Shown: piece after piece, positions 34,654-43,524 of the stretch | Position numbering within the stretch: position 1 is the first letter of the stretch | Layout: each line of letters opens with the position of its first letter | Translations under genes and position numbers: made by a program | The notes under the pieces: model-generated | The model's input: the letters and a program-made list of their open reading frames with translations, nothing else | The model's database searches: none | Told to the model about the DNA's origin: nothing | Assembly: GCF_003867075.1 (NCBI RefSeq) | Contig: NZ_CP032544.1 | Span: 1,106,001-1,170,000, forward strand | Length of the DNA: 64,000 nucleotides | Reading direction: 5' to 3' | DNA from: Tenacibaculum mesophilum | Lineage (GTDB): Bacteria; Bacteroidota; Bacteroidia; Flavobacteriales; Flavobacteriaceae

Positions 34654-35826
34654 ATGAAAAAGCTATTATACTCCCTATTTATTACCTCATTTACTTTCGC
34701 TCAAACAAATACCGAAATTCATTTATTTGACATCAATTCTGAAGATGGACAATGGAAGGTGACCAATGGAAAAAATATTTCTAACAATGATGGGTATGAT
34801 AGTCAACCTTATTTTTATGATGAAAACACGATCCTATTTGCTTCCAATAGAAATGGACAAACCGATATTGTAAAATATTCTATAGATAGTGAAGCTAAGA
34901 GGTTTATTAATAACACACCAAATGGAAGTGAATATTCACCTCAACGAATTCCCAAGTCAAAAGATGTATCGACAGTACGTTTAGATAATAATGGTCTACA
35001 ACGTTTTTATCAGTATAACTTTAAAACGGGCAAAAGTAAAGAAGTAATTAAAGACTTAGTAGTAGCATACCCTATGTGGTATACTAAAAACCTTGTAATT
35101 TCTTCCGTAATTGTAAATGATACTCTTCAACTTTATATGAGTGACTTAAAAAAGAACACTAACATTTCAATAGCTAAACAAACAGGACGTTCATTTCATA
35201 AAATTCCAAACTCTAACTTAGTTAGTTTTATGAAACAAAACGGTAAAAAATGGGAAGTTTGGTCATTAAACCCTTTTTCTAAAGAAACTAAAAAAATCGT
35301 GTCAACAGGTAAAAGTAAAGATGTTTGTTGGCTTCCTAATGGTACACTGTTAATTGCTTATCAGAATATGATTTTTCAATACAACCCTAAAACAGACAAA
35401 GAAATAACTGTTTTTCATCAGTTTGAAAATGAGAACATCAATAATATTTCAAGAATTATGGCAAACCCAGAAGGAACAAAACTAGCAATCGTAGCAGAAG
35501 TATCTCCCAGAGCTTTGGCACAAGAACAATTAGAAGCTTATAATAAAAGGGATATAGATGCATTTTTAAAACCTTACGCTAAAGGTGTAAAAGTATATAG
35601 TTACCCAAATAAATTAGAATATGAAGGTATTGAAGAAATGCGCAAACGATATGCCCCTAAGTTTGAAACAACAAAAGATTTACACTGTAAAATTATTAGT
35701 AGAATAGTTAAAGGAAATGTAGTGATAGATGAGGAAGAAGTTACAGCAAACGGAGCTACCTTTCATGCTGTCGCCATCTATGAAATAGTTAATGGTAAAA
35801 TTGCTGTGGTTAGGTTTGTAAAATAA
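34654..35826 (+). CDS. Secreted TolB-like beta-propeller fused to a SnoaL/NTF2-like domain
   Basis: 390 aa. Signal peptide 1-16 (FTFAQ). Residues about 40-280 are a WD40/TolB-type propeller (DSQPYFYDENTILFASNRNG, a PD40-type repeat, and YSPQRIP). Residues about 283-390 are a SnoaL-like cone domain (LAQEQLEAYNKRDIDAFLKP, YEGIEEMRKRYAPKF, and the closing IYEIVNGKIAVVRFVK). The propeller has fewer full blades than usual, perhaps four or five, as if the SnoaL part replaced its end. It may bind a small molecule or peptide in the periplasm. Stands alone between terminators. Confidence 0.8.
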   Translation: MKKLLYSLFITSFTFAQTNTEIHLFDINSEDGQWKVTNGKNISNNDGYDSQPYFYDENTILFASNRNGQTDIVKYSIDSEAKRFINNTPNGSEYSPQRIPKSKDVSTVRLDNNGLQRFYQYNFKTGKSKEVIKDLVVAYPMWYTKNLVISSVIVNDTLQLYMSDLKKNTNISIAKQTGRSFHKIPNSNLVSFMKQNGKKWEVWSLNPFSKETKKIVSTGKSKDVCWLPNGTLLIAYQNMIFQYNPKTDKEITVFHQFENENINNISRIMANPEGTKLAIVAEVSPRALAQEQLEAYNKRDIDAFLKPYAKGVKVYSYPNKLEYEGIEEMRKRYAPKFETTKDLHCKIISRIVKGNVVIDEEEVTANGATFHAVAIYEIVNGKIAVVRFVK

Positions 35827-35871
35827 ATTTATAAGTCTAACTTTTTCACAAAATACACTTCCACAATAAGT

Positions 35872-35906
35872 AAAAAGAGAATAAATACAATTTATTCTCT
35901 TTTTTG
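35872..35906 (+). terminator. Terminator after the propeller/SnoaL gene
   Basis: AAAAAGAGAATAAAT and ATTTATTCTCTTTTT, 15 bp around a 3-base loop, then T. Confidence 0.85.
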
Positions 35907-35938
35907 TTTTGTAATTTAGTAAGCTAAATTCCTTAATT

Positions 35939-37267
35939 ATGAAAAAATTCATAGTACTATTCTTACTAACTTCTACAACAATATCAGCACAAACCGACAC
36001 TAAAATATACGATATTATTAATGCTATTTCAGCAAATAGAATTAAATCAGATATTACTACACTAACAAATTTCGGTACCCGTCATACATTAAGCGATACT
36101 ATTTCAAATACACGTGGAATTGGTGCAGCCCGTCGATGGATTAAGTCTGAATTCGACAAAATTTCTTCTAATTGCAACAACTGTTTAAAAGTATTTTACC
36201 AAAAAGACTTTGTAAAAAAAGGAACTAATAGCAGAATCACCAAAGATGTTTGGGTTGTTAATGTTGTTGCTATTCAAAAAGGAACAAAATATCCTAACAA
36301 TTACATTGTAATGAGTGGTGATATAGATTCAAGAATTTCCGATCCTAATAACTTTATTGATGATGCTCCTGGGGCTAATGACAATGCCTCTGGAATGGCA
36401 GGAACTATTGAAGCAGCACGTGTATTAAGTAACTATACATTTGAAAATAGTATTATTTATGTAGGATTGTCTGGTGAAGAACAAGGCTTATTTGGTGGAA
36501 AAGGATTGGCTGCTTATGCCAAGGAAAAAAATTGGAATATTGTGGGAGTTATGAATAATGATATGATTGGAAACATAAAAGGTGTTGATGGAATTATAGA
36601 CAATCGTACATTTAGAATCTTTTCTGAACCCGTACCTCCAACCGAAACTGAACGTCAACGAAAAGCACGTCGCTTTTATGGTGGTGAAGTGGACGGAATT
36701 TCACGTCAATTAGCACGTTATATTTATACAACAACTAAAACGTATATGCCAGAAATGAATCCGAAAATGATTTATCGCTTAGATAGGTTTGGTCGTGGCG
36801 GACATCACAGACCTTTTAACGATACAGGTTTTGCTGGCATTCGAATTATGGAAGCACATGAAAACTACACGCAACAACACCAAGATATTAGAACTGAAAA
36901 TGGTATTGAATATGGAGACCGCTTACAATTTGTAAATTTTGAATATGCTAAAAAATTAACTGCTGTAAATGCTATTAATTTGGCTAATATTGCTGCTGCC
37001 CCACCTTCACCTAAAAATGTAGGAATTGGCGGTATTGTTGAAGCGTCTGCTAAACTTCAATGGGATAAAGTTAATGGTGCTAAAGGTTATAAAATCTACT
37101 GGAGAGATACCACATCTCCTACTTGGGATAATTTTAAATATGTAGAAGGTACTACTAAATTTACTTTAAACGGAATTGTTTTAGATAATTACTTCTTTGG
37201 AGTAAGTACTGTAGGAAAAAACGGACACGAAAGCATTGTTTCATTTCCTTCAAAAATTATACGTTAA
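35939..37267 (+). CDS. Secreted M28-family metallopeptidase with fibronectin-like domain
   Basis: 442 aa. Signal peptide 1-18 (ISAQ). Catalytic domain about 50-345: DAPGANDNASG (bridging Asp148), GLSGEEQGLFGG (general-base Glu pair 180-181), NNDMIG and a distal His in RIMEAHENY. The first zinc ligand, normally His in a GHxDS motif, reads SGDIDSR here, with Asp128 in the His place. Residues about 350-442 resemble a fibronectin III domain (KLQWDKVNGAKGYKIYWRDT). It would cleave peptides outside the inner membrane if active. No T9SS tail. The YdeI-like gene follows after three bases. Confidence 0.88.
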   Translation: MKKFIVLFLLTSTTISAQTDTKIYDIINAISANRIKSDITTLTNFGTRHTLSDTISNTRGIGAARRWIKSEFDKISSNCNNCLKVFYQKDFVKKGTNSRITKDVWVVNVVAIQKGTKYPNNYIVMSGDIDSRISDPNNFIDDAPGANDNASGMAGTIEAARVLSNYTFENSIIYVGLSGEEQGLFGGKGLAAYAKEKNWNIVGVMNNDMIGNIKGVDGIIDNRTFRIFSEPVPPTETERQRKARRFYGGEVDGISRQLARYIYTTTKTYMPEMNPKMIYRLDRFGRGGHHRPFNDTGFAGIRIMEAHENYTQQHQDIRTENGIEYGDRLQFVNFEYAKKLTAVNAINLANIAAAPPSPKNVGIGGIVEASAKLQWDKVNGAKGYKIYWRDTTSPTWDNFKYVEGTTKFTLNGIVLDNYFFGVSTVGKNGHESIVSFPSKIIR

Positions 37268-37270
37268 CAA

Positions 37271-37837
37271 ATGGACGACAAACCTCACCTATATTTTAAA
37301 ACAGACACAGAATGGCGTAAGTGGTTATTAGAAAACCATAACGAAAGTGATGGAGTTCATCTAATTTTATACAAAGTTAACGTAGACATACCTAGTATGC
37401 GTTGGGAAGAAGCTGTAAAAGTAGCTTTATGCTTTGGTTGGATAGATAGTACTGTGAAAAGTTTAGGCGATGGTAAAAGGAGGCAATATTTCTGCCCCAG
37501 AAAGCCTAAAAGTGTTTGGAGTGCTTTAAACAAGAAATACATTAAGGAACTAACTACTTCCAACTTAATCCACCCTGCTGGAATTACGTCTGTTGAAATT
37601 GCTAAAAAAAATGGTTCTTGGAATGCTTTAGATGCTGTAGAAAACTTAATAGTTCCAAAAGACCTACAGATTGAATTTGAGAAAAACCCCACTGCTCTTA
37701 ACAACTTTCAAAACTTTGCTCCGTCTTACCGTAAGAGCTATTTGTACTGGATACATCAAGCTAAAAGAGAAGCTACAAGAATAAAACGAATTGATGAAAT
37801 TATTCGTTTGTGTGAAGCTAATATTAAATCTAAATGA
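37271..37837 (+). CDS. YdeI/OmpD-associated family protein
   Basis: 188 aa, cytoplasmic, no signal. N-terminal segment LYFKTDTEWRKWLLENH and the core MRWEEAVKVALCFGWIDSTVKSLGDGKRRQYFCPRKPKSVWSALN in shorter pieces are diagnostic for the YdeI/OmpD-associated family; the C-terminal YRKSYLYWIHQAKREATRIKRI is likewise typical. The name comes from E. coli YdeI and its link to OmpD; the molecular function is not known. Three bases after the M28 gene, thus probably the same operon. Confidence 0.85.
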   Translation: MDDKPHLYFKTDTEWRKWLLENHNESDGVHLILYKVNVDIPSMRWEEAVKVALCFGWIDSTVKSLGDGKRRQYFCPRKPKSVWSALNKKYIKELTTSNLIHPAGITSVEIAKKNGSWNALDAVENLIVPKDLQIEFEKNPTALNNFQNFAPSYRKSYLYWIHQAKREATRIKRIDEIIRLCEANIKSK

Positions 37838-37871
37838 TTTTTAGTATTTTGTACTCCAATCAATTAACTAT

Positions 37872-38399
37872 ATGCAACTAGAATCCCTCATTAAAAATTT
37901 TAAAAACAAAGATGTAAAAGCTTTTGAATGCCTTTACGAAATGTACAAACAAAGCGTTACTGGTGTAGTTTTTAATATTGTTAGAGATCAAGCAATAGCT
38001 GAAGAAATAACACAAGATGTTTTTATAAAAGCTTGGAATAACGCAAACTCTTATTCTGAGAAAAAAGGACGTTTTTTTACATGGATTATCAATATTGCTA
38101 GAAATGCAGCTATTGATAAAACAAGGTCTAAAAACTTTAAAAACAGTTCTAAAAACCTTGATGCCGAAATTTTCGTAGATATATTAGAGAACCACGATAG
38201 CTTGGACTCTAAAACTGATGCAATTGGTATAAAAAACTTTGTAAACAAGTTAAAAGACACTTGTATCAAAGTTATAGAGCTTCTTTATTTTAAAGGCTTT
38301 ACACAAAAGGAAGTTTCTGAAAGTTTAAAAATACCTCTTGGTACTGTAAAAACTAGAAGCCGAAATTGTATTAACGAATTAAGACTTATGCTTAAATAA
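37872..38399 (+). CDS. ECF-type RNA polymerase sigma factor
   Basis: 175 aa. Region 2 about 10-75 (AFECLYEMYKQSVTGVVFNI, EITQDVFIKAWNNA) and region 4 about 120-172 (CIKVIELLYFKGFTQKEVSE, IPLGTVKTRSRNC). Directly followed, with the one-base TAATG overlap, by a membrane anti-sigma gene. The likely targets are the divergent-end neighbours 39307-44175 (TonB receptor, TPR, DUF4331-type genes) and the operon itself; this rests on position. Confidence 0.94.
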   Translation: MQLESLIKNFKNKDVKAFECLYEMYKQSVTGVVFNIVRDQAIAEEITQDVFIKAWNNANSYSEKKGRFFTWIINIARNAAIDKTRSKNFKNSSKNLDAEIFVDILENHDSLDSKTDAIGIKNFVNKLKDTCIKVIELLYFKGFTQKEVSESLKIPLGTVKTRSRNCINELRLMLK

Positions 38400-39196
38400 T
38401 GGCTACAAACAAACACATAGAATCTGGAATATTAGAACTATATATAGCTGGTGCTCTTTCTGATAAAGAAAATGAGCAAGTATATAGTTTGATGATGGAA
38501 CATCCTGAGATTTTAGAAGAAGTAAAAGAAATTGAAAAATCAATTTCTATTCTTACTTCTCATGTTGCTCCTAAAGATGCTAAAAATTCTTTTAAAGACG
38601 TTTTAATAAAAATGTTACAAGAAAAAGAAGATTCAGCTAAAACAATTCCTTTACGAACATCTAAAAATAATTGGGTAACTTATACAGGGTGGGCTGCTGC
38701 TTTAGTAGTTGGTAGTACTTTAATTTTATCGTTAAATAAGAGTGCTAATTTACAAGGGCAAATAGACACTATTAATGAAGCTAAAGAACAATATGAAATT
38801 CAGTTAGATGAAACTAATGCTAATTTAGCTGAAAACAAAAAACTTTTAGCAGTAATAAGAAGTAAAGATATAGTTACAGTTCCTTTACAAGGACAAAAAG
38901 TATATCCTGAAGCCTATGCAAAGGTATATTGGAATAAAAACTCTAAAAATATTTTCTTAGATGTTCAAGGTTTACCTGATCCACCAGAAGGAAAAGTATA
39001 CCAAGTATGGTCTTTAAAACTTGATCCGTTATCTCCAACTAGTTTAGGTACTATAGATAACTTTACTGCTAGTGATAGTAAAATATTTACTATTAACAAT
39101 CCTAATGATTCACAAGCTTTTGGTATTACTCTTGAGCCAGCAGGTGGTAGCGAAACTCCTACTTTAGAACAATTATATACTCTAGGTGCAGTATAA
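38399..39196 (+). CDS. Anti-sigma factor, RskA-like C-terminal domain
   Basis: 265 aa. N-terminal cytoplasmic segment with an anti-sigma zinc-finger-like fold but without the usual HxxxCxxC (ESGILELYIAGALSDKENEQ), one membrane segment about 91-111 (WVTYTGWAAALVVGSTLILS), a coiled-coil stretch about 112-150, and a periplasmic RskA-type domain about 160-265 (AKVYWNKNSKNIFLDVQGLP, GKVYQVW). It should hold the adjacent sigma factor at the membrane until a periplasmic signal. TAATG overlap with the sigma gene. Confidence 0.92.
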   Translation: MATNKHIESGILELYIAGALSDKENEQVYSLMMEHPEILEEVKEIEKSISILTSHVAPKDAKNSFKDVLIKMLQEKEDSAKTIPLRTSKNNWVTYTGWAAALVVGSTLILSLNKSANLQGQIDTINEAKEQYEIQLDETNANLAENKKLLAVIRSKDIVTVPLQGQKVYPEAYAKVYWNKNSKNIFLDVQGLPDPPEGKVYQVWSLKLDPLSPTSLGTIDNFTASDSKIFTINNPNDSQAFGITLEPAGGSETPTLEQLYTLGAV

Positions 39197-39215
39197 TAAT
39201 CTATTTTATAAATTA

Positions 39216-39245
39216 ATATAGCCGCTTAAAGCGGCTATATTTTTG
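39216..39245 (+). terminator. Terminator after the sigma/anti-sigma operon
   Basis: ATATAGCCGC and GCGGCTATAT, 10 bp with loop TTAAA, followed by five T. Confidence 0.9.
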
Positions 39246-39306
39246 TTGCCATTAATCCTTCTAAAAAATGACAACTTATCAAGCCCCCCCCGGACTATCA
39301 TTATCT

Positions 39307-41535
39307 TTAAAAAGAATATCGTATGGTGGCTTTTGCAGAAAACGGAGTTCCTGGTGTAAAATGAATTTCTTCTACAGAATTTGGTTCATTTTGCAACCTT
39401 GATTCTGTAGCAAACTGTGTTTCATTCCAAGCTACATCAAAAATATTTTCTAACGCTACACCTAGTGTTATATTATTTATTTTATAGCTAATATTCGCAT
39501 CGGTAACAAAATAACCTTCTGCTACTATTGAATTATCTTCATTTGCTGCTCTGTCACCTATATATCTGTAATGAACTCCTCCTGAAAAGTTCTTATAATT
39601 ATTTACTGATAATCCCCCTGTTACAGTCACTTTAGGAGCTAAAGGAATATTGTTTTCTCCTGACGAATCGTCAACACTTTCTGCTTTTGTAAAAGTAGCA
39701 TCACTATCAAGATATAACCAATCTGTTAGCTGATATCTAAGACCTAAATCAATACCATAACGCTGTGCTTCTCCTGAAGGCTCTACAATACCAGCATCTC
39801 CAACATATACTAACTCATCTTCTGAAAGTAAGTACCATAATGCTGTATTTATAGCTATTTTTGAGGTTGGTTTCCAAACAGTTCCTAAATCAACACCATA
39901 AGCTCTAGGTAATGTTTTCCTATTAGGTTGTGTAGCTACTACTCTAGTATCGTTTGAGTGAAAGCCTATTCCTGATTTTAAAAACCATTGAATTTTTTCA
40001 TTTGGAGTATAAGTAACATTTATCTTAGGATTAACTACTACTTGTGATTCAGAAAACGTTTTGTATTCATCTAGTAAATAATCATTGTAGTTAAATTTTA
40101 AATAATCTAAACGTAAAGCTGGTGCCACCATAAATTTTCCAAACTCAAACTCACTATTTACAAAGGCATAATAGTTAGTTTGATTTACCTTTCCTAATTG
40201 AATTCGATCTAAAATTTCTTTTCTTTGAAGTGTATGCGATAACTCTAAGTTATCTACAATATCAGCACGTAAACCTGTTCCAAAAGTTAACTCTACTGGT
40301 GTATTTGATATATGAGTTTTCTTTTTAAACTGTGTATTGAACCCGAAAACATCTCTGTTTTCAGTTTGCTTTATTTGATCTCCGTTCACAGGATCATCTA
40401 AAAAGAAGGTAAAGTTTGAAAATAAATTAAAATTATAATTTGAATAAAAAACGTTTGAAGTTACGCTAACATCGTTCTTTAAAACTTTTGAGTGCTCTAA
40501 GTTTATGTTTGTTCTTGATGTTGTTCCTCCTTCAGTATCATCAATTGAACCAAAACGAGTAATATTTCCATTATCAACTTCTCTTTGGGGTATTTGCCCA
40601 GAAGCATCCCATTTACTCGTAAAATGTGAAGCTGATAATGATAAACTACTATTATCTTTTAAAAAGGTTCTATACTTCGTAAAAATATTAATTCGACTAA
40701 AATTCTGAGGAGATTCTACAAAACCATCTGTTTCTAAATACTCAATAGCTACATAAGCATTGTCTGTATTGTTTTTATCTAACAAATTAAACATTCCTAA
40801 AGTTCTAAATGTATTGAACTGTCCTATACCAACTTCTACTCTACTGTTTTGTAAATATGTTTTTGTTTTAAAATCTACATACCCAGCAGTATTAAAATCT
40901 CCTTTACTAGCGTAATAAGGCCCTTTTCCGAAGTTAATTTTTTCGATGGTTTCTGGAATTATAAAGTGTAAATCACTGTACCCTTGTCCGTGTGCATGAG
41001 AAACCATATTTACTGGTGTTCCGTCTACCGACAACGCTATATCTGTACCGTGATCAATATCAAAACCTCTTAAAAATATTTGTTCCGCTTTTCCTCCACC
41101 AGCATGTTGACCTATGAAAAGTCCTGGTACTCGTTGTAATATTTGTTGAGATGAACTTACTGGTTTTTTATCTAAATCAACTCTTACAATTGTTTGTAAT
41201 GGATCTCTCTTATTAGATAATACCATCTCATCTAACAAAAAACTTTTCATTTCTAAAATAATTGTTTTTGGAGAGCTTAGATCGTCACTACCTAATTCTA
41301 AGTTGATTTTTTTGTATCCTAGAATTCCAAATTCAATAATATCTCCTACTTTTGAATTATCTAAGATAAATTCTCCATTAACTTTTGTGTGTGTATGGCT
41401 GTTACTAGTAGTATTATATACATATACATTCTCTAAAGGCTTTTTGTTGGTATTTAATACCTTTCCTTTAAATTGTTGTGAAAATGCATGGTAACTACCT
41501 AGCAATAATGCTAAAAATAAAATCTTTGTTTTCAA
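39307..41535 (-). CDS. TonB-dependent receptor of the DUF4331 operon
   Basis: 742 aa. Signal 1-19 (YHAFSQ), carboxypeptidase-like domain about 20-95 (FKGKVLNTNKKPLENVYVYN), plug about 110-220 with SSQQILQRVPGLFIGQHAGG, FLRGFDIDHGTDIALSVDG and the His-rich SHAHGQGYSDLHFIIPE, then a barrel ending in the aromatic FSAKATIRYSF. The HAHGQGY segment in the plug marks a distinct receptor subfamily and could bind metal. Last gene of a four-gene minus-strand operon (15 bases after the TPR gene). Ligand unknown. Confidence 0.92.
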   Translation of the reverse strand: MKTKILFLALLLGSYHAFSQQFKGKVLNTNKKPLENVYVYNTTSNSHTHTKVNGEFILDNSKVGDIIEFGILGYKKINLELGSDDLSSPKTIILEMKSFLLDEMVLSNKRDPLQTIVRVDLDKKPVSSSQQILQRVPGLFIGQHAGGGKAEQIFLRGFDIDHGTDIALSVDGTPVNMVSHAHGQGYSDLHFIIPETIEKINFGKGPYYASKGDFNTAGYVDFKTKTYLQNSRVEVGIGQFNTFRTLGMFNLLDKNNTDNAYVAIEYLETDGFVESPQNFSRINIFTKYRTFLKDNSSLSLSASHFTSKWDASGQIPQREVDNGNITRFGSIDDTEGGTTSRTNINLEHSKVLKNDVSVTSNVFYSNYNFNLFSNFTFFLDDPVNGDQIKQTENRDVFGFNTQFKKKTHISNTPVELTFGTGLRADIVDNLELSHTLQRKEILDRIQLGKVNQTNYYAFVNSEFEFGKFMVAPALRLDYLKFNYNDYLLDEYKTFSESQVVVNPKINVTYTPNEKIQWFLKSGIGFHSNDTRVVATQPNRKTLPRAYGVDLGTVWKPTSKIAINTALWYLLSEDELVYVGDAGIVEPSGEAQRYGIDLGLRYQLTDWLYLDSDATFTKAESVDDSSGENNIPLAPKVTVTGGLSVNNYKNFSGGVHYRYIGDRAANEDNSIVAEGYFVTDANISYKINNITLGVALENIFDVAWNETQFATESRLQNEPNSVEEIHFTPGTPFSAKATIRYSF

Positions 41536-41550
41536 AATACTGAAGTTTGG

Positions 41551-42846
41551 TTATATATTTAAAATTTTTTCTGTCATCAACGGACCTAATTCAAAAGAGC
41601 TATCTAATAACTCTTCTTTTAAAGCCATAGCTTTATCATTAATTCCATTTGCTTTGTAAATTTCAGCTATATGATACTGTATTTCGGGCTCGAAAGTTTT
41701 ATCTACTACATATGTATTAATTACTTCTAAAGCTTTTTTAAAGTCTTTATTTTTGTAATAATACCAGGCTAGTAAATCGTAAGATTGTGGCGTAGACCTA
41801 CTCTCAATTTCTTTTTCGATGTATGATAACGCACTAGATGTGTCATTAAATTCTTCTAAATATAATTTAGCTAAATGCTGATTATACATTACACCATATG
41901 AGCTATTTTTTACAGCCGATAAATATACCTCTATATTACTTTCTTTTATTGTTAAATTATTCTTAAACTCGGCTATCTCTGCCTTTAATAAATAGTAATC
42001 TGGAGAAGAATGTTCGTTACTTATGATATCTAAAATTCGGAGTGCTTCATCTGGATTTTTATCATGAGAATATACTATCCAAGCAATACCTTTTTTTGCA
42101 TACGCGTTACTGTTATCTAGTTCTAATGCTTTTAAATATAATTTATAAGAATCTTTTATTTGACCATTATGTCCATAAAAGTCAGCTAAGTTAGTATAAC
42201 TCCATGCTTTTAAATCTTTATTTTTAGCTTCTTCTGCTTTTTTCATGGCCTTTTCCATAAAACGAATTGCTGAAGATAAGTCTCCTTTATAATCATGCCA
42301 TTTAGAAACTCTTATTAGATAATCAAAGTCAGCATAATTTTCAATTTCTGCTAAGTATTCTGAAGCTTTTTCAGGTTCTCCTAACTCTAAATAAACATCA
42401 AACAACATTTTTTGAGTAGCATTTAGGTTTTCTCCATTTACTTCTGCTTTTTTTAATAATTCTAACGATTCTTTAAATCGATGTTGAGAAATATAGTTTC
42501 TTGCTAATGATCGTAAATGTGAGGCTTTGTTATAATTTGTTTTTTGATTGATTTTTAACAGCTTTTCTTCAGCTTCTATCAAATAAGAAATATTTCCTTT
42601 TTCTGAGAAAAGTAATGAATTAGCCTTTGCTATTTTACTTAAATATGGATACTGCGTTGGCTGATTGTTTAGTTTTTTCTGCCAAAAATCTAGTTCTTTT
42701 TGAGCTAACGATTCTGAAGTGGTGGTTGTACTTTGTAGATATTTATTATACTCTTCTTGGTTAGCTACCTTTGTTGTTTTTGAAGTTGTACAACTTAGTA
42801 TTGTGCTGCTTAAAATAGCACAAATAATTATTTTTATAGTTTTCAT
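41551..42846 (-). CDS. TPR lipoprotein
   Basis: 431 aa from ATG 42846; an earlier in-frame start at 42900 would put 18 extra residues before a good lipoprotein signal. Lipobox TILSC (about residue 18). At least six TPR-like units from about 90 to 410 (ASHLRSLARNYISQHRFKES, AWSYTNLADFYGHNGQIKDS, KKALEVINTYV). Likely a protein-interaction scaffold in the periplasm or outer membrane. Between the second DUF4331-like gene and the TonB receptor gene. Confidence 0.88.
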   Translation of the reverse strand: MKTIKIIICAILSSTILSCTTSKTTKVANQEEYNKYLQSTTTTSESLAQKELDFWQKKLNNQPTQYPYLSKIAKANSLLFSEKGNISYLIEAEEKLLKINQKTNYNKASHLRSLARNYISQHRFKESLELLKKAEVNGENLNATQKMLFDVYLELGEPEKASEYLAEIENYADFDYLIRVSKWHDYKGDLSSAIRFMEKAMKKAEEAKNKDLKAWSYTNLADFYGHNGQIKDSYKLYLKALELDNSNAYAKKGIAWIVYSHDKNPDEALRILDIISNEHSSPDYYLLKAEIAEFKNNLTIKESNIEVYLSAVKNSSYGVMYNQHLAKLYLEEFNDTSSALSYIEKEIESRSTPQSYDLLAWYYYKNKDFKKALEVINTYVVDKTFEPEIQYHIAEIYKANGINDKAMALKEELLDSSFELGPLMTEKILNI

Positions 42847-42935
42847 TTTAGAAGGATTTTTAGTTAATAATTTGTTTAAAAATTGGTTGCTAAAAAGCAA
42901 CCAATTTTAACCCCAGGAGGTTTAGTCTCCCCATT

Positions 42936-43496
42936 TTACCAAGGACTTGCTAAATATGGAAAAGAACTTAAGAAGTCTTTATCATTTCCATCTACCTGAT
43001 CATCTGATAATGTAGGATTTTCAGAAAAGTCCTCGCCTCCGAAAATCAATAATAATTCAACGGTAATTACATCATCTGCTAAAGCTCTACCTGTTAACAC
43101 ATTTGTTCCATCATAAAAAGTTGTTGTTCCATCTAATGAAACGGTTAATACATCGGTAGCTAAAACACTCGCAAAAGTTGCTGCATCTAAACCTAATGCG
43201 TTGGTATCTCCGTCATTTGCATATGCTGGGCTTAACGCTTTTAAATTTGTTTCAAACATTGCAGCAAAATTTGCTCCTTGTTCTGACGGTATTGTTACAT
43301 TAAACGCATCTTTCATATCGCTATTTACAAATACTGTATTTACTGCTGGTCTACCCATTTGGTCTTTTTGCATGTAACTTCCCGAGAAGTCAATAGAAGC
43401 TATTGGCGGCATGTTATTATCATCATCACTACAACTTGCTAAGGCAAAGATTGATAGAATTGAAATTGCTAAAATTTTTATATTGTTAAGTTTCAT
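42936..43496 (-). CDS. DUF4331-type lipoprotein, C-terminal-half-like
   Basis: 186 aa. Signal with lipobox LASC (Cys22) followed by DDDNN. The mature part (MQKDQMGRPAVNTVFVNSDM, SPAYANDGDTNALGLDAA, and near the end GGEDFSENPTLSDDQVDGND followed by FLSSFPYLASPW) matches the second half of DUF4331 proteins as I know them. The preceding gene supplies the first half. Each half has its own signal, so this is a natural two-protein arrangement, not a frameshift. Periplasmic or surface role unknown. Confidence 0.78.
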   Translation of the reverse strand: MKLNNIKILAISILSIFALASCSDDDNNMPPIASIDFSGSYMQKDQMGRPAVNTVFVNSDMKDAFNVTIPSEQGANFAAMFETNLKALSPAYANDGDTNALGLDAATFASVLATDVLTVSLDGTTTFYDGTNVLTGRALADDVITVELLLIFGGEDFSENPTLSDDQVDGNDKDFLSSFPYLASPW

Positions 43497-43524
43497 GTCT
43501 TTGAATTTTAAAGTTGATTGATTT

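Noticed and set aside
39284-39291. The C8 run as a phase-variation switch of the TonB receptor
   Set aside because: It lies after the stop codon, so slippage cannot change the reading frame; listed only as a low-interest note.
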